Counted from the stretch's first letter, positions 36,013-45,012 are shown. The stretch is 64,000 bases of DNA from Flavobacterium sp. (GCF_004211145.1 NZ_SEBS01000018.1:1-64000), one strand, 5' to 3'. Program-made: numbers and translations. The notes: generated from the sequence alone by a model not told the origin.

Positions 36013-36894
36013 TCAACTGTTCCCGTAACCGAAACGCTTCAGCTGACGCACGTTGCTTCTCCAGTCTTTATTGACTTTCACGTACGTTTCCAAGTGGATT
36101 TGCTTGCCGAAGAATTTCTCAAGGTCGGCACGCGCCTCAACTCCTACTCGTTTCAAAGCGGCGCCTTTGTGCCCGATGATGATTCCTTTTTGCGTCTCGC
36201 GTTCCACCATGATCACGGCGCGGATTCGGATGATTTTCTCGTCTTCGAGGAATTCTTCGGTTTCGATTTCCACCGAATACGGGATTTCCTTTTTATAGTG
36301 AAGCAGGATTTTCTCGCGGATGATTTCATTCACGAAGAAACGCTCGGGTTTGTCCGTCAATTGATCCTTCGGATAGAACGGAGGCGATTCGGGCAACAAC
36401 GCGATGATGCGCGCGAAAACTTCGGACACATTGAAATTTTTTAATGCTGAAATCGGGTAAATCTCAGCCGTCGGAACTTTCTCCTTCCAATAACCAACCT
36501 GCTGTTCAAGTTGCTCCTGGTTCGACGTGTCGATTTTGTTCAACAACAACAAAACGGGGATTTTCGCGTGTATGATCTTGTTGAAAAATGCGTCGTCCTT
36601 CAATCCCTGTTCTCCGATTTCGACCATGTAAATCAACACGTCGGCATCCTCGAACGCCGATTTCACGAAATGCATCATCGCTTCCTGCATTTCATAGGCA
36701 GGCTTGATGATTCCGGGCGTGTCGCTCAAAACGACCTGAAAATCCTCTCCGTTCACGATTCCCAGAATACGGTGCCTCGTGGTCTGGGCTTTTGAAGTGA
36801 TGATCGACAAACGCTCGCCAACAAAGGCATTCATTAAGGTCGATTTGCCTACGTTTGGATTTCCGATGATGTTGACGAACCCGGCTTTGTGCAT
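36013..36894 (-). CDS. era: GTPase Era
   Basis: Ribosome assembly GTPase of 293 aa that binds 16S rRNA. G1 [12 protein letters not shown] (12-23), G3 DTPG, G4 NKID, followed by a C-terminal KH domain (EFLEDEKIIRIRAVIMVERE, GIIIGHKGAALKRVG). Complete, normal length. It lies 40 bp downstream of the GH97 gene on the same strand. Together with der it places two ribosome-biogenesis GTPases within 3.5 kb. Confidence 0.97.
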   Translation of the reverse strand: MHKAGFVNIIGNPNVGKSTLMNAFVGERLSIITSKAQTTRHRILGIVNGEDFQVVLSDTPGIIKPAYEMQEAMMHFVKSAFEDADVLIYMVEIGEQGLKDDAFFNKIIHAKIPVLLLLNKIDTSNQEQLEQQVGYWKEKVPTAEIYPISALKNFNVSEVFARIIALLPESPPFYPKDQLTDKPERFFVNEIIREKILLHYKKEIPYSVEIETEEFLEDEKIIRIRAVIMVERETQKGIIIGHKGAALKRVGVEARADLEKFFGKQIHLETYVKVNKDWRSNVRQLKRFGYGNS

Positions 36895-36934
36895 GATCTA
36901 TTTTTTTGCAAAGATACTCGTATTGTTGGGAAAG

Positions 36935-38914
36935 TTATTTTTTGGGCGTAATCTTTATGGCTTGGCCGCCTCCGGTAGCTAATTTGGCGACTACTTTCGA
37001 TTTCGAAGTGACTTCTATCTTGCGTTGGGAAATGTGGTTCGGATTGTTTGCGGCATCGGGCGCGTCCTCGAAAATCTCGGCGATGAAAATTCCATCGGGC
37101 AAGAAACTCAAGTCGATTTGCAGTTCGCGGGGCGTCCAATCGTTCATCGTCCCGACGTACCAATCTGTTCCGCTTTTGCGCGCGATCGTCAAGTAATCCC
37201 CGATTTTCGCATTGAGAACTTTCGTGTCGTCCCAATTTGTCGGGACGCTCGTGAGAAACTCGAATCCCGGTTGATTTTTGTACGCGCCGGGATAATCACA
37301 AATCATCTGCAGATAACTTTCGTACACGATCGGCATCGCCAAATGATGGCAACGCGTTCCCATGACGGTAGGTTCCTCGCCTCTCGCTTTAAATTCTTCG
37401 CGCGTCACCGATTGGAAACCGCCCGCGTGATAATCCATCGGGCCAGCCAACATGCGCGTGAACGGAACCATCAGATTGTGCTCGGGATTAACATCGGCGT
37501 TCCATTTCGAAACCTCGAGGTTCAGGACGCCTTCTTTGGTGAGCTCGTTGGGATACGTGCGGATCATTCCCGTGGGTTTGTACGCGCCGTGGAATTGGAT
37601 ATGCATGTGATATTTCGCGGCGGTTTTCAAAACGTCCTCGACGAAATTCACCATTTCCTGATCATCCCGATCCATGAAATCGACCATCATGCCTTTGATA
37701 TTCCATTTTTCGAATTGCGCGAACGACTCGTCGAGTTTGCCGTAAAGCGCGCCCCAATTTACCCAAACGCGCAATCCGACGCCTCTTTTATGCGAATAGT
37801 CGGCGAGTTTTTCCATTTGCAAAGCGGCGACGGGTTTCGTGACATCGGCGTTCGGTGACGACGGATTGAAGCCTTCGGTCTCGCCTTGATACCAGGCGAA
37901 ACTTCCGTAGGAAACCACCGAATGGAAGTCGATTCCGCTGTCGGCGCAAAAATCGATAAGGTATTTGTGCGTGTCGAAATTGAGCCCCGGCTTGAAATCC
38001 ACATCTTTTACGACATCGCCGTTCCACCAGGTAAAATCGGTGCTTCCGGTTTTGAGCCACGACCAATCTTTGATCGTTGGATTCTCGTTTAAGTTTGTGA
38101 GCAGATTCGATTCGATCAATCCTCCGACGCGACCTGAAATCATGATCACACGCCAAGGCGATTTGTGAGGCAGGCTCGCTTTCACCTTGACTTCAGTCTG
38201 ATTCGGAAGTGGCGAAAGTTTGCTGACGAGCGATTTTCCATCGGATTTTGACAGATACATTCCCGCATAATCGCGCAACGCCGCTTCAGTTATCGAAACG
38301 AAAGCACCGTCGAGTTCAAACAAAACGGGCATGTCGAGCAACTGGTTTTTCGGGATCGAATCGAGTTTGGTCTTGGTGTACAGACCTTCGTGCGACGTCA
38401 GATAATTATCGCGATACAACGCGTAAGCTGTCGGGTTTTGGACGAAATTGAAAACCGACATTTCATCGGCAATAACCAAATTTTCCAAACCTTTCTGCTT
38501 CGGGAATTCATATCGGAATGCCACGCCGTCGTTAAATATCTTGACATGCAGGTCAACTTGCAGAAAAGGTTTTTGGGTTTGGGTCAGTTTGATCTGCACA
38601 TCGGAATAATCTTCTGAAATGTTTTTGTTCTTGCCGACGACAAGCGAATATTTCTCAGTTTTCCTACCCGAATTTTTCAACTCGGATTTCAAATTTCGCC
38701 CGAAATCACTGCCATTGAATGCCAAACCCAAATTCGATCTCTCGAGGATTTTCTGATTTCCGAATGCAACCGAATAGAATAAACCCGAAGATTCCGCCTG
38801 CATCGAAAACTTGATCTTTCCATCGGGCGACGTCGCGTCAATCGACTTATTCTGTGCAAAGACACAAATCGAAAACGACAAAAAACTCAACAAAAAAGAA
38901 ATGCGATCGTTCAT
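36935..38914 (-). CDS. Glycoside hydrolase family 97 (alpha-glucosidase/galactosidase)
   Basis: Exported glycosidase of 659 aa. Signal peptide MNDRISFLLSFLSFSICVFAQ, an N-terminal GH97 beta-sandwich (about 25-280: KSIDATSPDGKIKFSM, DLHVKIFNDGVAFRYEF), a (beta/alpha)8 barrel with YKPTGMIRTYPNE-type segments (TWWNGDVVKDVDFKPGLNFD, MMVDFMDRDDQEMVNFVEDV, HAGGFQSVTREEF), and a C-terminal sandwich. SusB belongs to this family. The DFMDRDDQ segment resembles that of retaining members, but I cannot assign mechanism or sugar with certainty. No SusC/SusD pair or other CAZyme is adjacent. Confidence 0.9.
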   Translation of the reverse strand: MNDRISFLLSFLSFSICVFAQNKSIDATSPDGKIKFSMQAESSGLFYSVAFGNQKILERSNLGLAFNGSDFGRNLKSELKNSGRKTEKYSLVVGKNKNISEDYSDVQIKLTQTQKPFLQVDLHVKIFNDGVAFRYEFPKQKGLENLVIADEMSVFNFVQNPTAYALYRDNYLTSHEGLYTKTKLDSIPKNQLLDMPVLFELDGAFVSITEAALRDYAGMYLSKSDGKSLVSKLSPLPNQTEVKVKASLPHKSPWRVIMISGRVGGLIESNLLTNLNENPTIKDWSWLKTGSTDFTWWNGDVVKDVDFKPGLNFDTHKYLIDFCADSGIDFHSVVSYGSFAWYQGETEGFNPSSPNADVTKPVAALQMEKLADYSHKRGVGLRVWVNWGALYGKLDESFAQFEKWNIKGMMVDFMDRDDQEMVNFVEDVLKTAAKYHMHIQFHGAYKPTGMIRTYPNELTKEGVLNLEVSKWNADVNPEHNLMVPFTRMLAGPMDYHAGGFQSVTREEFKARGEEPTVMGTRCHHLAMPIVYESYLQMICDYPGAYKNQPGFEFLTSVPTNWDDTKVLNAKIGDYLTIARKSGTDWYVGTMNDWTPRELQIDLSFLPDGIFIAEIFEDAPDAANNPNHISQRKIEVTSKSKVVAKLATGGGQAIKITPKK

Positions 38915-38960
38915 GGAAACCTCCTAATTTCCATAAAGATACCGATTTCACCAAAGCAAA

Positions 38961-38985
38961 AAACCCATCGCGAAGACGGGTTTTG
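38961..38985 (-). terminator. Terminator between KTSC gene and GH97
   Basis: ACCC-TC (38964 on) and GA-GGGT around a GCGAA loop, with A-run to the left and T-run to the right; usable on both strands. Confidence 0.6.
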
Positions 38986-39062
38986 TTATTCTAGTTATGT
39001 AAAGTGAAATTTATAATAACAGCTCGTGATCCGTTTCGATTCGAAATCCCAACCCAGAGCCC

Positions 39063-39102
39063 AATTATCTAATTATCCAATTTCCAAATTATCAAATTGT
39101 CT
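39063..39102. repeat. Octamer array AATTATCn x5
   Basis: AATTATCT, AATTATCC, AATTTCCA, AATTATCA, AATTGTCT in perfect 8-bp phase. The last unit overlaps the stop codon of the KTSC gene. The same words recur at 56121-56152. Confidence 0.8.
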
Positions 39103-39553
39103 ACTCTGCCGAAACGATCTTACTCGCGCTCCTGTACAAAAACTGACCATAAATATGGCGCTTGGCGAAACGGGCCGGGGATTCAGCATTGATCATCTTG
39201 ACGTATGTATTCTTGGGAACACCGAAATATTCATAGCTGCTGCCGTCGACGAAATGGATGTACAGCGCCTGATTCTCAAAATAAAATTCCTGGATCGGCG
39301 AAGTCGTCGTGGTTTTCACGTATTCTTCTTTGGTCTTGTCGAGCGTTTCAGGCGCGATGCTGACCAGGAAGTGATAAGCTTCAATCGTGAGTTTGCTTTT
39401 TTCCTCGGCGGCGTGGCGTTCATCGGCATCGGCAATCGTATCCGGATGGATGTCTTTCATGCTGTTGCGATAAATGGTCTTAAGTTCCTTTAGCGTCGCG
39501 GTCTTGGTAACGTTCAACAACGTTCTGTATTCGACGATCTTCTTCATGTTCAT
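39101..39553 (-). CDS. J-domain and KTSC-domain protein
   Basis: Cytosolic protein of 150 aa with two modules. Residues 6-62 look like a DnaJ J-domain: VEYRTLLNVTKTATLKELKTIY and the diagnostic HPD at 36-38 (DIHPDTIAD). Residues about 85-148 are a KTSC domain (IQEFYFENQALYIHFVDGSS, YEYFGVPKNTYVKMINAESP, FLYRSA). KTSC domains are small nucleic-acid-associated modules often found next to Lys-tRNA synthetase; the J-domain suggests Hsp70 recruitment. The fusion is unusual to my knowledge. It is monocistronic. Confidence 0.8.
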   Translation of the reverse strand: MNMKKIVEYRTLLNVTKTATLKELKTIYRNSMKDIHPDTIADADERHAAEEKSKLTIEAYHFLVSIAPETLDKTKEEYVKTTTTSPIQEFYFENQALYIHFVDGSSYEYFGVPKNTYVKMINAESPARFAKRHIYGQFLYRSASKIVSAE

Positions 39554-39667
39554 GATGGAGGCGATTTTTTTTGAGCCGCAAAGGTAACTAAAAACAACTA
39601 CTGGCCGTCAATAATATAGGCCTCGGTAAAAAATCGAGGCCTATAACGTTCAAAAAGGAAAAAATGG

Positions 39668-42379
39668 TTATTGCATTCTGTTGATATAGATCCAGCCGCT
39701 TTTGGTTTTCAAATCGGCAAAATCGATCACGTAATAATAGGTTCCGTCGGGCAAATCGTCGCCTTTGTCGCTTTGGCCATACCATTCGTTTTGGTAGTTT
39801 GATTTCGAATAGACTGCCGTTCCGTATCGGTTGAAAATTTGAAGTTGGCTCACGTTGTAGGATTCCAGATCGAAATAATCGTTCACGCCATCGCTGTTGG
39901 CCGAAATTCCTTTTTGGATCGTACACGCGACCGACAGCACATTGACTTGTTCGCTGTCGCTGCAACCGTTCTGCGTAACGACCAATTCGTAAAGTCCGGG
40001 TGTGGTAATTACGACCGACGGTTCGCTTCCGATTTGCGTACCTGCGGGATTGAACCAAGCGTACAACGAGTTCGAATCATCGTCTTGCACGGCCGTCAGC
40101 GTGTAACTCACGCCGTTGCAACCTTGGGAGATCGTGAATTCAGGCGCCGAATTTACGTTTATGGTAAGCGTTGTATCCGATGCGCATTGGCCTGAAGCTG
40201 GTGTAAATGTGTACGTCGTCGTTGCGGTATTGTCGAGAGCGGGCGACCAGGTTCCCGTAATTCCTTCGTTCGATGTCGTCGGCAACGCATTTAACGTCGT
40301 ACCCGAACAGATATCGGCAACCGGATTGAATGTCGGCGTCGTCGTCGGATTCACGATAATCGTCAAATTCGCGGTCGAAGCGCATTGCCCGGCAGCCGGT
40401 GTAAATGTATACGTCGTAGTGGCAATATTATTCAACGCAGGCGACCAAACTCCTGAAATCCCGTTGGTCGATGTCGTCGGTAAAGCTGTCAACGAATCGC
40501 CCGAGCAGATCGGATTCACCGCGTTAAAAGTCGGCGTCACAGTCGAATTTACGGTTATGACCAATGAAGCCTGCGACGCGCATTGTCCGGACGTTGGCGT
40601 AAATGTATACGTCGTCGTCGCCATATTATTCAAAGCAGGCGACCACGTTCCCGTGATCCCGTTGTTCGAAGTCGTTGGCAAAGCGTTTAAATTCTCGCCC
40701 GGACAGATCGCCGCGACAGGATTGAAAACAGGCAAAGTTCCCGGAGTCACGGTAACGGTAACCGTTTTTTGGTACAGACAGGTCACGGTTTCCTTGAACG
40801 AAATGTCGTCGAGCGCAAAATCGTTTCCGCCGCTCGAGAAATTCCGATCGTAGATCACGAAGTTCGCCGACGTGTTCGCGCCCGAATTCCAGTTGTAGGA
40901 AACCTGCGTCCACAAACATGTCGCGCCCGGAGCCGTAACCGGCGCGCCTTGGGAAACGCCGTTGATCGTGACTTCGAGTCTCGCGGGATTTTCAGGCGAA
41001 ACCGAAGCGACGTAATACGAAAACGTATAATCGGTGTTCGGGAGAATCGTTACGGGATTTTGGTTGCTCCAGACGACAACGTTTCCAGTCGGATCGACCG
41101 CGCCGTCAAAGACCATCAAATTTCCGCTGCCCGTCGTGTGATCGCCGCAAGAAGAAAATGCGGTGAACCACGCGTTCGGATTTGTGACGATGCTGTACGC
41201 GGCTTGGACTCCGAACGGATTCGGGTCGGCAACCATCGTATATTCGGTCGTAAACAACGTATCGCCTTGCGTAAAATCGCCGTTTTCAATAAGTTCCACA
41301 TTCGACGAAACCGATCCCGAAGTTACGGTATACGTCGTCGTCATCGTCGGGCTTAAAGTCTGTGAAGCGCTATTCGGATTCGTAAGCGATGCGTCAGGCG
41401 GATTCGCGGTCCAGTTGTAGGAACCCGTTCCTCCGGTTGCGGTCAATGTCGTCGAATTTCCGCTGCAAATCGTGGTTGGAGCGCTCAATTGCAAATCGTT
41501 CGGAGCGGCCAATACGATTGCCGTTTGCGTAAATTGTTGCCCAGTCGCATCGGCAACCGAAATATTGTAAGTTCCTTCACCCAAACCTGTAAAAACGCCG
41601 TTGTTATTCGTTTGCGACGCCGATCCGGTCAACGTGTAAGCCGTGTAAGGCAAGGTTCCGCCCGTGAGATTTACGGTGATCGAGCCATCGGATCCGCTTG
41701 GACAAGTCGGATTTACGAACGTGTACGAACCTGCGAATGGAAGCCCGCCTTCAGTAATCGACACGTCGTCGATCGCAAAATCATTTCCGATCGGCCCCGG
41801 ATTGTTCGTCTTTAGTCGCACCATCGCATTGTTGGCGGTTGCGACGAACGAATATTGGACGTTTACCCAGCCTTGAGACGGAAGCGGCGCCAGGAAATTC
41901 TGGTTGGCCGGGTTGATGTTGTTCGCGTTTACGAAGAAGATGCCGATGCTGGCTCTCGTCGCGTCGTCGGCCGTGACTTCATTCGATACCGACTTGATCC
42001 AGAAACTGAACGTATATGTCGTTCCCGCAGTGAATCCTCCGATCGCTCCGCCCGTATTTCCGGTCGTCCAGAAGAAACGGTTGGCGAGTAAAGATCCGTC
42101 GAAGACCATCATATTCCCTGTTCCAGTCGTGTGGTCGCCGCCCGCAATGTAGTTGGAATTCATCAGCGCGGGATTTGTCGTTCTCGCGTAGAAACCGGGT
42201 GTGCTCGTTCCGTTCAATGGATTTATCAATGTGTAATCGTGTACAAAAAATCCGACGCCGCTGCCCCCGGTTTCAAAATCTCCGTTGGTCAGGATTTGGG
42301 CGTTCGAATCGAAGGCGAACGCGAGCAATAAAAATAGCATTGAAAATGTACCGGAAAGGAAACGTAATGGTTTGTTCAT
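39668..42379 (-). CDS. Secreted protein with T9SS type B sorting domain
   Basis: Secreted protein of 903 aa. Signal peptide (MNKPLRFLSGTFSMLFLLLAF), two copies of a beta-sandwich with GDHTTGTGNMMVFDGSL and VWSNQNPVTILPNTDYTFSYY, a SprB-like repeat (FVNPTCPSGSDGSITVNLTGG), four Ig-like segments (ATTTYTFTPxSGQCAS, each about 70 aa), and a gliding-motility-type C-terminal domain (GISANSDGVNDYFDLESYN to SGWIYINRM) that targets it through T9SS as type B. The product is cell-surface or matrix protein. It is monocistronic and large, with a weak promoter match upstream. Confidence 0.88.
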   Translation of the reverse strand: MNKPLRFLSGTFSMLFLLLAFAFDSNAQILTNGDFETGGSGVGFFVHDYTLINPLNGTSTPGFYARTTNPALMNSNYIAGGDHTTGTGNMMVFDGSLLANRFFWTTGNTGGAIGGFTAGTTYTFSFWIKSVSNEVTADDATRASIGIFFVNANNINPANQNFLAPLPSQGWVNVQYSFVATANNAMVRLKTNNPGPIGNDFAIDDVSITEGGLPFAGSYTFVNPTCPSGSDGSITVNLTGGTLPYTAYTLTGSASQTNNNGVFTGLGEGTYNISVADATGQQFTQTAIVLAAPNDLQLSAPTTICSGNSTTLTATGGTGSYNWTANPPDASLTNPNSASQTLSPTMTTTYTVTSGSVSSNVELIENGDFTQGDTLFTTEYTMVADPNPFGVQAAYSIVTNPNAWFTAFSSCGDHTTGSGNLMVFDGAVDPTGNVVVWSNQNPVTILPNTDYTFSYYVASVSPENPARLEVTINGVSQGAPVTAPGATCLWTQVSYNWNSGANTSANFVIYDRNFSSGGNDFALDDISFKETVTCLYQKTVTVTVTPGTLPVFNPVAAICPGENLNALPTTSNNGITGTWSPALNNMATTTYTFTPTSGQCASQASLVITVNSTVTPTFNAVNPICSGDSLTALPTTSTNGISGVWSPALNNIATTTYTFTPAAGQCASTANLTIIVNPTTTPTFNPVADICSGTTLNALPTTSNEGITGTWSPALDNTATTTYTFTPASGQCASDTTLTINVNSAPEFTISQGCNGVSYTLTAVQDDDSNSLYAWFNPAGTQIGSEPSVVITTPGLYELVVTQNGCSDSEQVNVLSVACTIQKGISANSDGVNDYFDLESYNVSQLQIFNRYGTAVYSKSNYQNEWYGQSDKGDDLPDGTYYYVIDFADLKTKSGWIYINRMQ

Positions 42380-42730
42380 TTGTATAGGTTTGGTAGTTTA
42401 TAAAAATAGCACTTGTGATTTTACATTATCCAAGTTCGATTATTAAAAAAACCATACAACGCAGCCACGCGAGCAAAAGGTGCGGCAACCGATTGTTATT
42501 CACTTGATTTCACTCTATCCGCATTCGTCAAAATGAGGTTTGATGTAGTAATGTTAAGGTGATTCAAACGTTTTCGTTTAGGAAAATTCTTATGTTTTTA
42601 GATGCAAAGAATGCAAAGCCGGAATTAAGTTGCTATTTTAAGTGCGATCAGGGAAACAAAAAAAGTCAATTTAAATGTTGATCGAATTGAGAAAATTTCG
42701 GTCTGGATGAAAATATTATTGAAGTTTTCG

Positions 42731-42774
42731 AGTAGCGGGAACTGTTGCGAAATTTCGGGAAAACCTGAGACCTT
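42731..42774 (-). pseudogene. Degenerate fragment of the initiator tRNA (T arm and acceptor)
   Basis: AGTAGCGGGAAC (42731-42742) is identical to the tRNA 3' end at 42833-42844, and ACCTGAGACCTT (42763-42774) matches ACCTGTGACCTT at 42854-42865 with one mismatch, in the same order and strand. An 11-nt length difference separates the blocks. It is a decayed tRNA copy or an old attachment-site remnant. Confidence 0.4.
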
Positions 42775-42808
42775 TAATGCATTTCGAAAACCAATGAAAA
42801 ACAAAAAA

Positions 42809-42826
42809 CCCCAGTAAATACTGAGG
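42809..42826 (-). terminator. Terminator of initiator tRNA
   Basis: CCCCAGTA (42809-42816) and TACTGAGG (42819-42826) around 2 nt, with one G-U pair. On the minus strand it follows the tRNA by a few bases and leads into a T6 run. Confidence 0.8.
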
Positions 42827-42834
42827 TTTCTTAG

Positions 42835-42907
42835 TAGCGGGAACAGGACTCGAACCTGTGACCTTCGGGTTATGAGCCCGACGAGCTGCCTACTGCTCTA
42901 TCCCGCG
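42835..42907 (-). tRNA. Initiator tRNA-Met (CAU)
   Basis: 73 nt without encoded CCA. The anticodon loop is CTCATAA (CAU). Initiator hallmarks are present: an unpaired C1-T72 at the acceptor tip (CGCGGGA against TCCCGCT) and three consecutive G-C pairs closing the anticodon stem (GGG/CCC). T arm ACAGG-TTCGAGT-CCTGT is perfect. It stands alone, with its own promoter and terminator. Confidence 0.93.
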
Positions 42908-42919
42908 CTGTTTCGAGTG

Positions 42920-42949
42920 CAAATATACAACGTTTATTATAAAACACAA
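42920..42949 (-). promoter_or_regulatory. Strong promoter for initiator tRNA
   Basis: On the minus strand TTG (plus 42947-42949), 19-bp spacer, TATATTTG (plus 42920-42927), then about 6 nt to the expected start before the tRNA 5' end. This is an ideal Bacteroidota sigma-A promoter. Confidence 0.85.
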
Positions 42950-43007
42950 GCGGTTTCAACTAAAAAAATAAATTTCGAGAAGCGACCGACTTGCGTTGTT
43001 TGTTTCA

Positions 43008-43208
43008 CTACCACAAATACCGATTCATATTGTCGGTATCTTCATAGAAATCAGGATATCCCGGTTCCTCGCCTATAGCATTTACATTTTCTTCGTCATC
43101 GTGATAATTCATCGAAGACCCGACTACGAAATAAGTAGGCTCGTTATTTTGGGCCGACGATTTTCCTGCAACTGCTCTTTTCGCTGGTTTTGACATTTTC
43201 GTTTTCAT
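43008..43208 (-). CDS. Small hydrophilic acidic protein (66 aa)
   Basis: No family recognised. Basic N-terminus (MKTKMSKPAKRAVAGKSS) and acidic, proline/tyrosine-containing C-terminus (YHDDEENVNAIGEEPGYPDFYEDTDN). No membrane segment or signal peptide. It resembles the other small, hydrophilic, probably stress-linked proteins nearby. I use the ATG at 43208; the frame is open to 43253, but the extension is hydrophobic and unlike the rest. Confidence 0.5.
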   Translation of the reverse strand: MKTKMSKPAKRAVAGKSSAQNNEPTYFVVGSSMNYHDDEENVNAIGEEPGYPDFYEDTDNMNRYLW

Positions 43209-43388
43209 GACATTACAGAATTGGTGATGCAGCAAAGATTCAAATAAACGCAAACTTTTACCTTACATAATTGCAATCGGGAATTGTACAATTGCTTGGT
43301 GATGAATAAAATACAACTTTCGTCTGTAATGGTATAAAACGAATCATTCGCCAATTGACAATCTTTGTTTCAACCTTAAAAACCGATT

Positions 43389-43547
43389 ATGAAATCAACA
43401 TTCGCACAACGTCAAAAACCACAAGTAAACAATTCTTTCGAAGATCTCAACGACGAATCATTCACGTCGATGCAATGGAATCCCGGCACATTAAAACGCG
43501 CCATGCCGAAAGAAATGCCGAGAATCAAAAAAATGAAGTCAAGGTAA
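43389..43547 (+). CDS. Small hydrophilic protein (52 aa)
   Basis: Encodes MKSTFAQRQKPQVNNSFEDL and ends TLKRAMPKEMPRIKKMKSR. It is basic at the end and unrecognised. An overlapping longer frame (43355-43708) has a poor N-terminal half, but its last part from 43574 (MKSQAKIKELLHAQNEYCNQ) looks protein-like, so either two small genes are adjacent or a frameshift joins them. I cannot decide from the sequence. Confidence 0.4.
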   Translation: MKSTFAQRQKPQVNNSFEDLNDESFTSMQWNPGTLKRAMPKEMPRIKKMKSR

Positions 43548-43806
43548 TCCGAGAACACCAAAAACAAATTGCCATGAAAAGCCAAGCCAAGATAAAAGAA
43601 CTTTTGCACGCACAGAACGAATACTGCAATCAGGCGATCGCCAAAAATGTGGGTAAACTATACGTTCGCATTTACGATTGCATGATGGTCATGCGATTGT
43701 TTATGTAAAGTGACAAAATGCGAATATTACAAATTTTCAGTGTTATTCTGTAAGGCAAGTTGTCACATTTTTAGCCATATTTGAAAAATTCCCCAAAGTA
43801 TCGACT

Positions 43807-44331
43807 ATGAAAAAGACATCCAATGCCAGTTTGTACACAGAGAAACTTACGCCTGAAGAAATTTCAAATAGGTTCCTAACGGCTTTGACAGAGCGCTATT
43901 GGGCTGAAAAAGCGTTGCTCGAACTTCTCCCTACGCTTTCCAGAACTGCGACTTCGTACGAACTCATAACAGCCATCAATCTTCACCAAAAAGTCACGCA
44001 GCACCAAATCGATCGTTTGATTTACATTTTCGATTCGCTCCAGGAACGTGTCGTGGGATCGAAATATGAAGTCATGGAACAACTTATCGTGCAAGCGCAG
44101 GCTGCAATTCCGAGCCAGGCCGGTTTCAAACGCGACAGTGCGATCATTTCAGCTTGCAGAAATATTATGTCGCACGAAATCGCGATTTATGAAAACTTGA
44201 TTTTTTACGCGCATCTATTGGAACTTTCAACCGTCGCCGATTATTTGGCGAAAGCCGTGAGCGAAGAAAGATCTGCACGTGCGCAATTCTCGGAAATCGT
44301 ATTGTCGGACATCTATTCTGAAGCCGGATAA
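43807..44331 (+). CDS. DUF892 (YciE/YciF) ferritin-like protein
   Basis: Stress protein of 174 aa with the DUF892 four-helix ferritin-like bundle. Helix motifs LTERYWAEKALLELLPTLSRTA, INLHQKVTQHQIDRLIYIF and ISACRNIMSHEIAIYENLI supply Glu/His residues for a di-metal site. Homologues are induced by osmotic and general stress and may bind iron or protect DNA. It is convergent with the acidic 138-aa gene through a perfect terminator. Confidence 0.88.
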   Translation: MKKTSNASLYTEKLTPEEISNRFLTALTERYWAEKALLELLPTLSRTATSYELITAINLHQKVTQHQIDRLIYIFDSLQERVVGSKYEVMEQLIVQAQAAIPSQAGFKRDSAIISACRNIMSHEIAIYENLIFYAHLLELSTVADYLAKAVSEERSARAQFSEIVLSDIYSEAG

Positions 44332-44363
44332 CATCGAATCAAACCTTCACGATAAAAAAATAA

Positions 44364-44393
44364 GAAAGCCGCGAGTGATGATTCGCGGCTTTC
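44364..44393. terminator. Strong bidirectional terminator
   Basis: GAAAGCCGCGA (44364-44374), 8-nt loop, TCGCGGCTTTC (44383-44393): a perfect 11-bp stem between convergent genes. Confidence 0.9.
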
Positions 44394-44423
44394 TTGCTAA
44401 CTAACTCAATTGTCTTGACGAAT

Positions 44424-44840
44424 CTACAATCCGTCATTATGTTCATTCGAATCGATGTCAACGTCAGATGAAATGGATTGCGATTGATCTTCATCCAAAT
44501 CGATGTTGTCGCGCAAAATGTCTTCATCCTGGCTGAACGCTTCGGCATTTCGACTGTTCCGATTGTTGTTGTCGAAAATTCCCGATTCCTGCCCATGTTG
44601 TCGATACTCGAGATTGTCGGGATTGTGGCCCATCGGATCTTCATCGGGAGTGAATTGAACGCCTGGCTGTTCGAGCGACAAATATTTATCCTCGGAAGCG
44701 TATTTGAAATCATCTCCGTCGCCTTTGTCCAAATCGCTCGATTTAATGTCTTCATTTTTATGAAGTTCGATGTTTTTCGCCTCTTGATTATCGCTTTCCA
44801 GGTTGTTCAAGTCGTTGTTGTAATCTTTATTTGGTTCCAT
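44424..44840 (-). CDS. Acidic low-complexity protein (138 aa)
   Basis: Strongly hydrophilic and acidic: MEPNKDYNNDLNNLESDNQE, DKGDGDDFKYASEDKY, PDEDPMGHNPDNLEYRQHG, and a C-terminal run of DEDQSQSISSDVDIDSNEHND. It is predicted to be disordered, lacks signal peptide and membrane segments, and resembles stress-related hydrophilins. Family not recognised. An overlapping frame on the same strand (44339-44755) is rejected as a shadow. It starts 4 bp after the end of the 55-aa gene, so the two form a unit. Confidence 0.65.
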   Translation of the reverse strand: MEPNKDYNNDLNNLESDNQEAKNIELHKNEDIKSSDLDKGDGDDFKYASEDKYLSLEQPGVQFTPDEDPMGHNPDNLEYRQHGQESGIFDNNNRNSRNAEAFSQDEDILRDNIDLDEDQSQSISSDVDIDSNEHNDGL

Positions 44841-44844
44841 AATT

Positions 44845-45012
44845 TTAGAATAAGAGTAAGGTATTGATATTGTTCGATCGTAAAATTTCCTGGTTCGTCA
44901 TGAGAAGATTCTTGATGTACTGCCGTCTTTTCAAGTGAACTTTCAGATAATTGTCGTACAAACCCGAAACACTCTCGGGCTTTTCGGCTTTAGGTTGTTT
45001 ATGGGTTTTCAT
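44845..45012 (-). CDS. Small basic protein (55 aa) upstream of the acidic protein
   Basis: Encodes MKTHKQPKAEKPESVSGLYD followed by NYLKVHLKRRQYIKNLLMTN and ends NTLLLF. Basic, helical and unrecognised. Its stop codon lies 4 bp before the start of the acidic 138-aa gene. The pairing of one small basic and one acidic protein suggests that they may interact. Support comes from tight spacing and coding character. Confidence 0.5.
   Translation of the reverse strand: MKTHKQPKAEKPESVSGLYDNYLKVHLKRRQYIKNLLMTNQEILRSNNINTLLLF

Larger units (their letters stand above)
42380..42834. other. 455-bp region without a protein gene, next to initiator tRNA
   Basis: No open frame is convincing. It holds the promoter region of the T9SS type B gene at the left and a degenerate partial copy of the tRNA 3' half (42731-42774) at the right. 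The rest (42430-42725) shows nothing I can identify. Confidence 0.7.

Noticed and set aside
43355..43708. 117-aa frame covering the 52-aa gene
   Set aside because: Its N-terminal half is Thr/Ser/Arg-rich shadow sequence and it begins before a plausible start; only the last 44 residues look protein-like.
44339..44755. 138-aa frame overlapping the acidic protein gene on the same strand
   Set aside because: It runs through the strong terminator at 44364-44393 and has no coherent composition; the other frame is acidic and begins right after the 55-aa gene.
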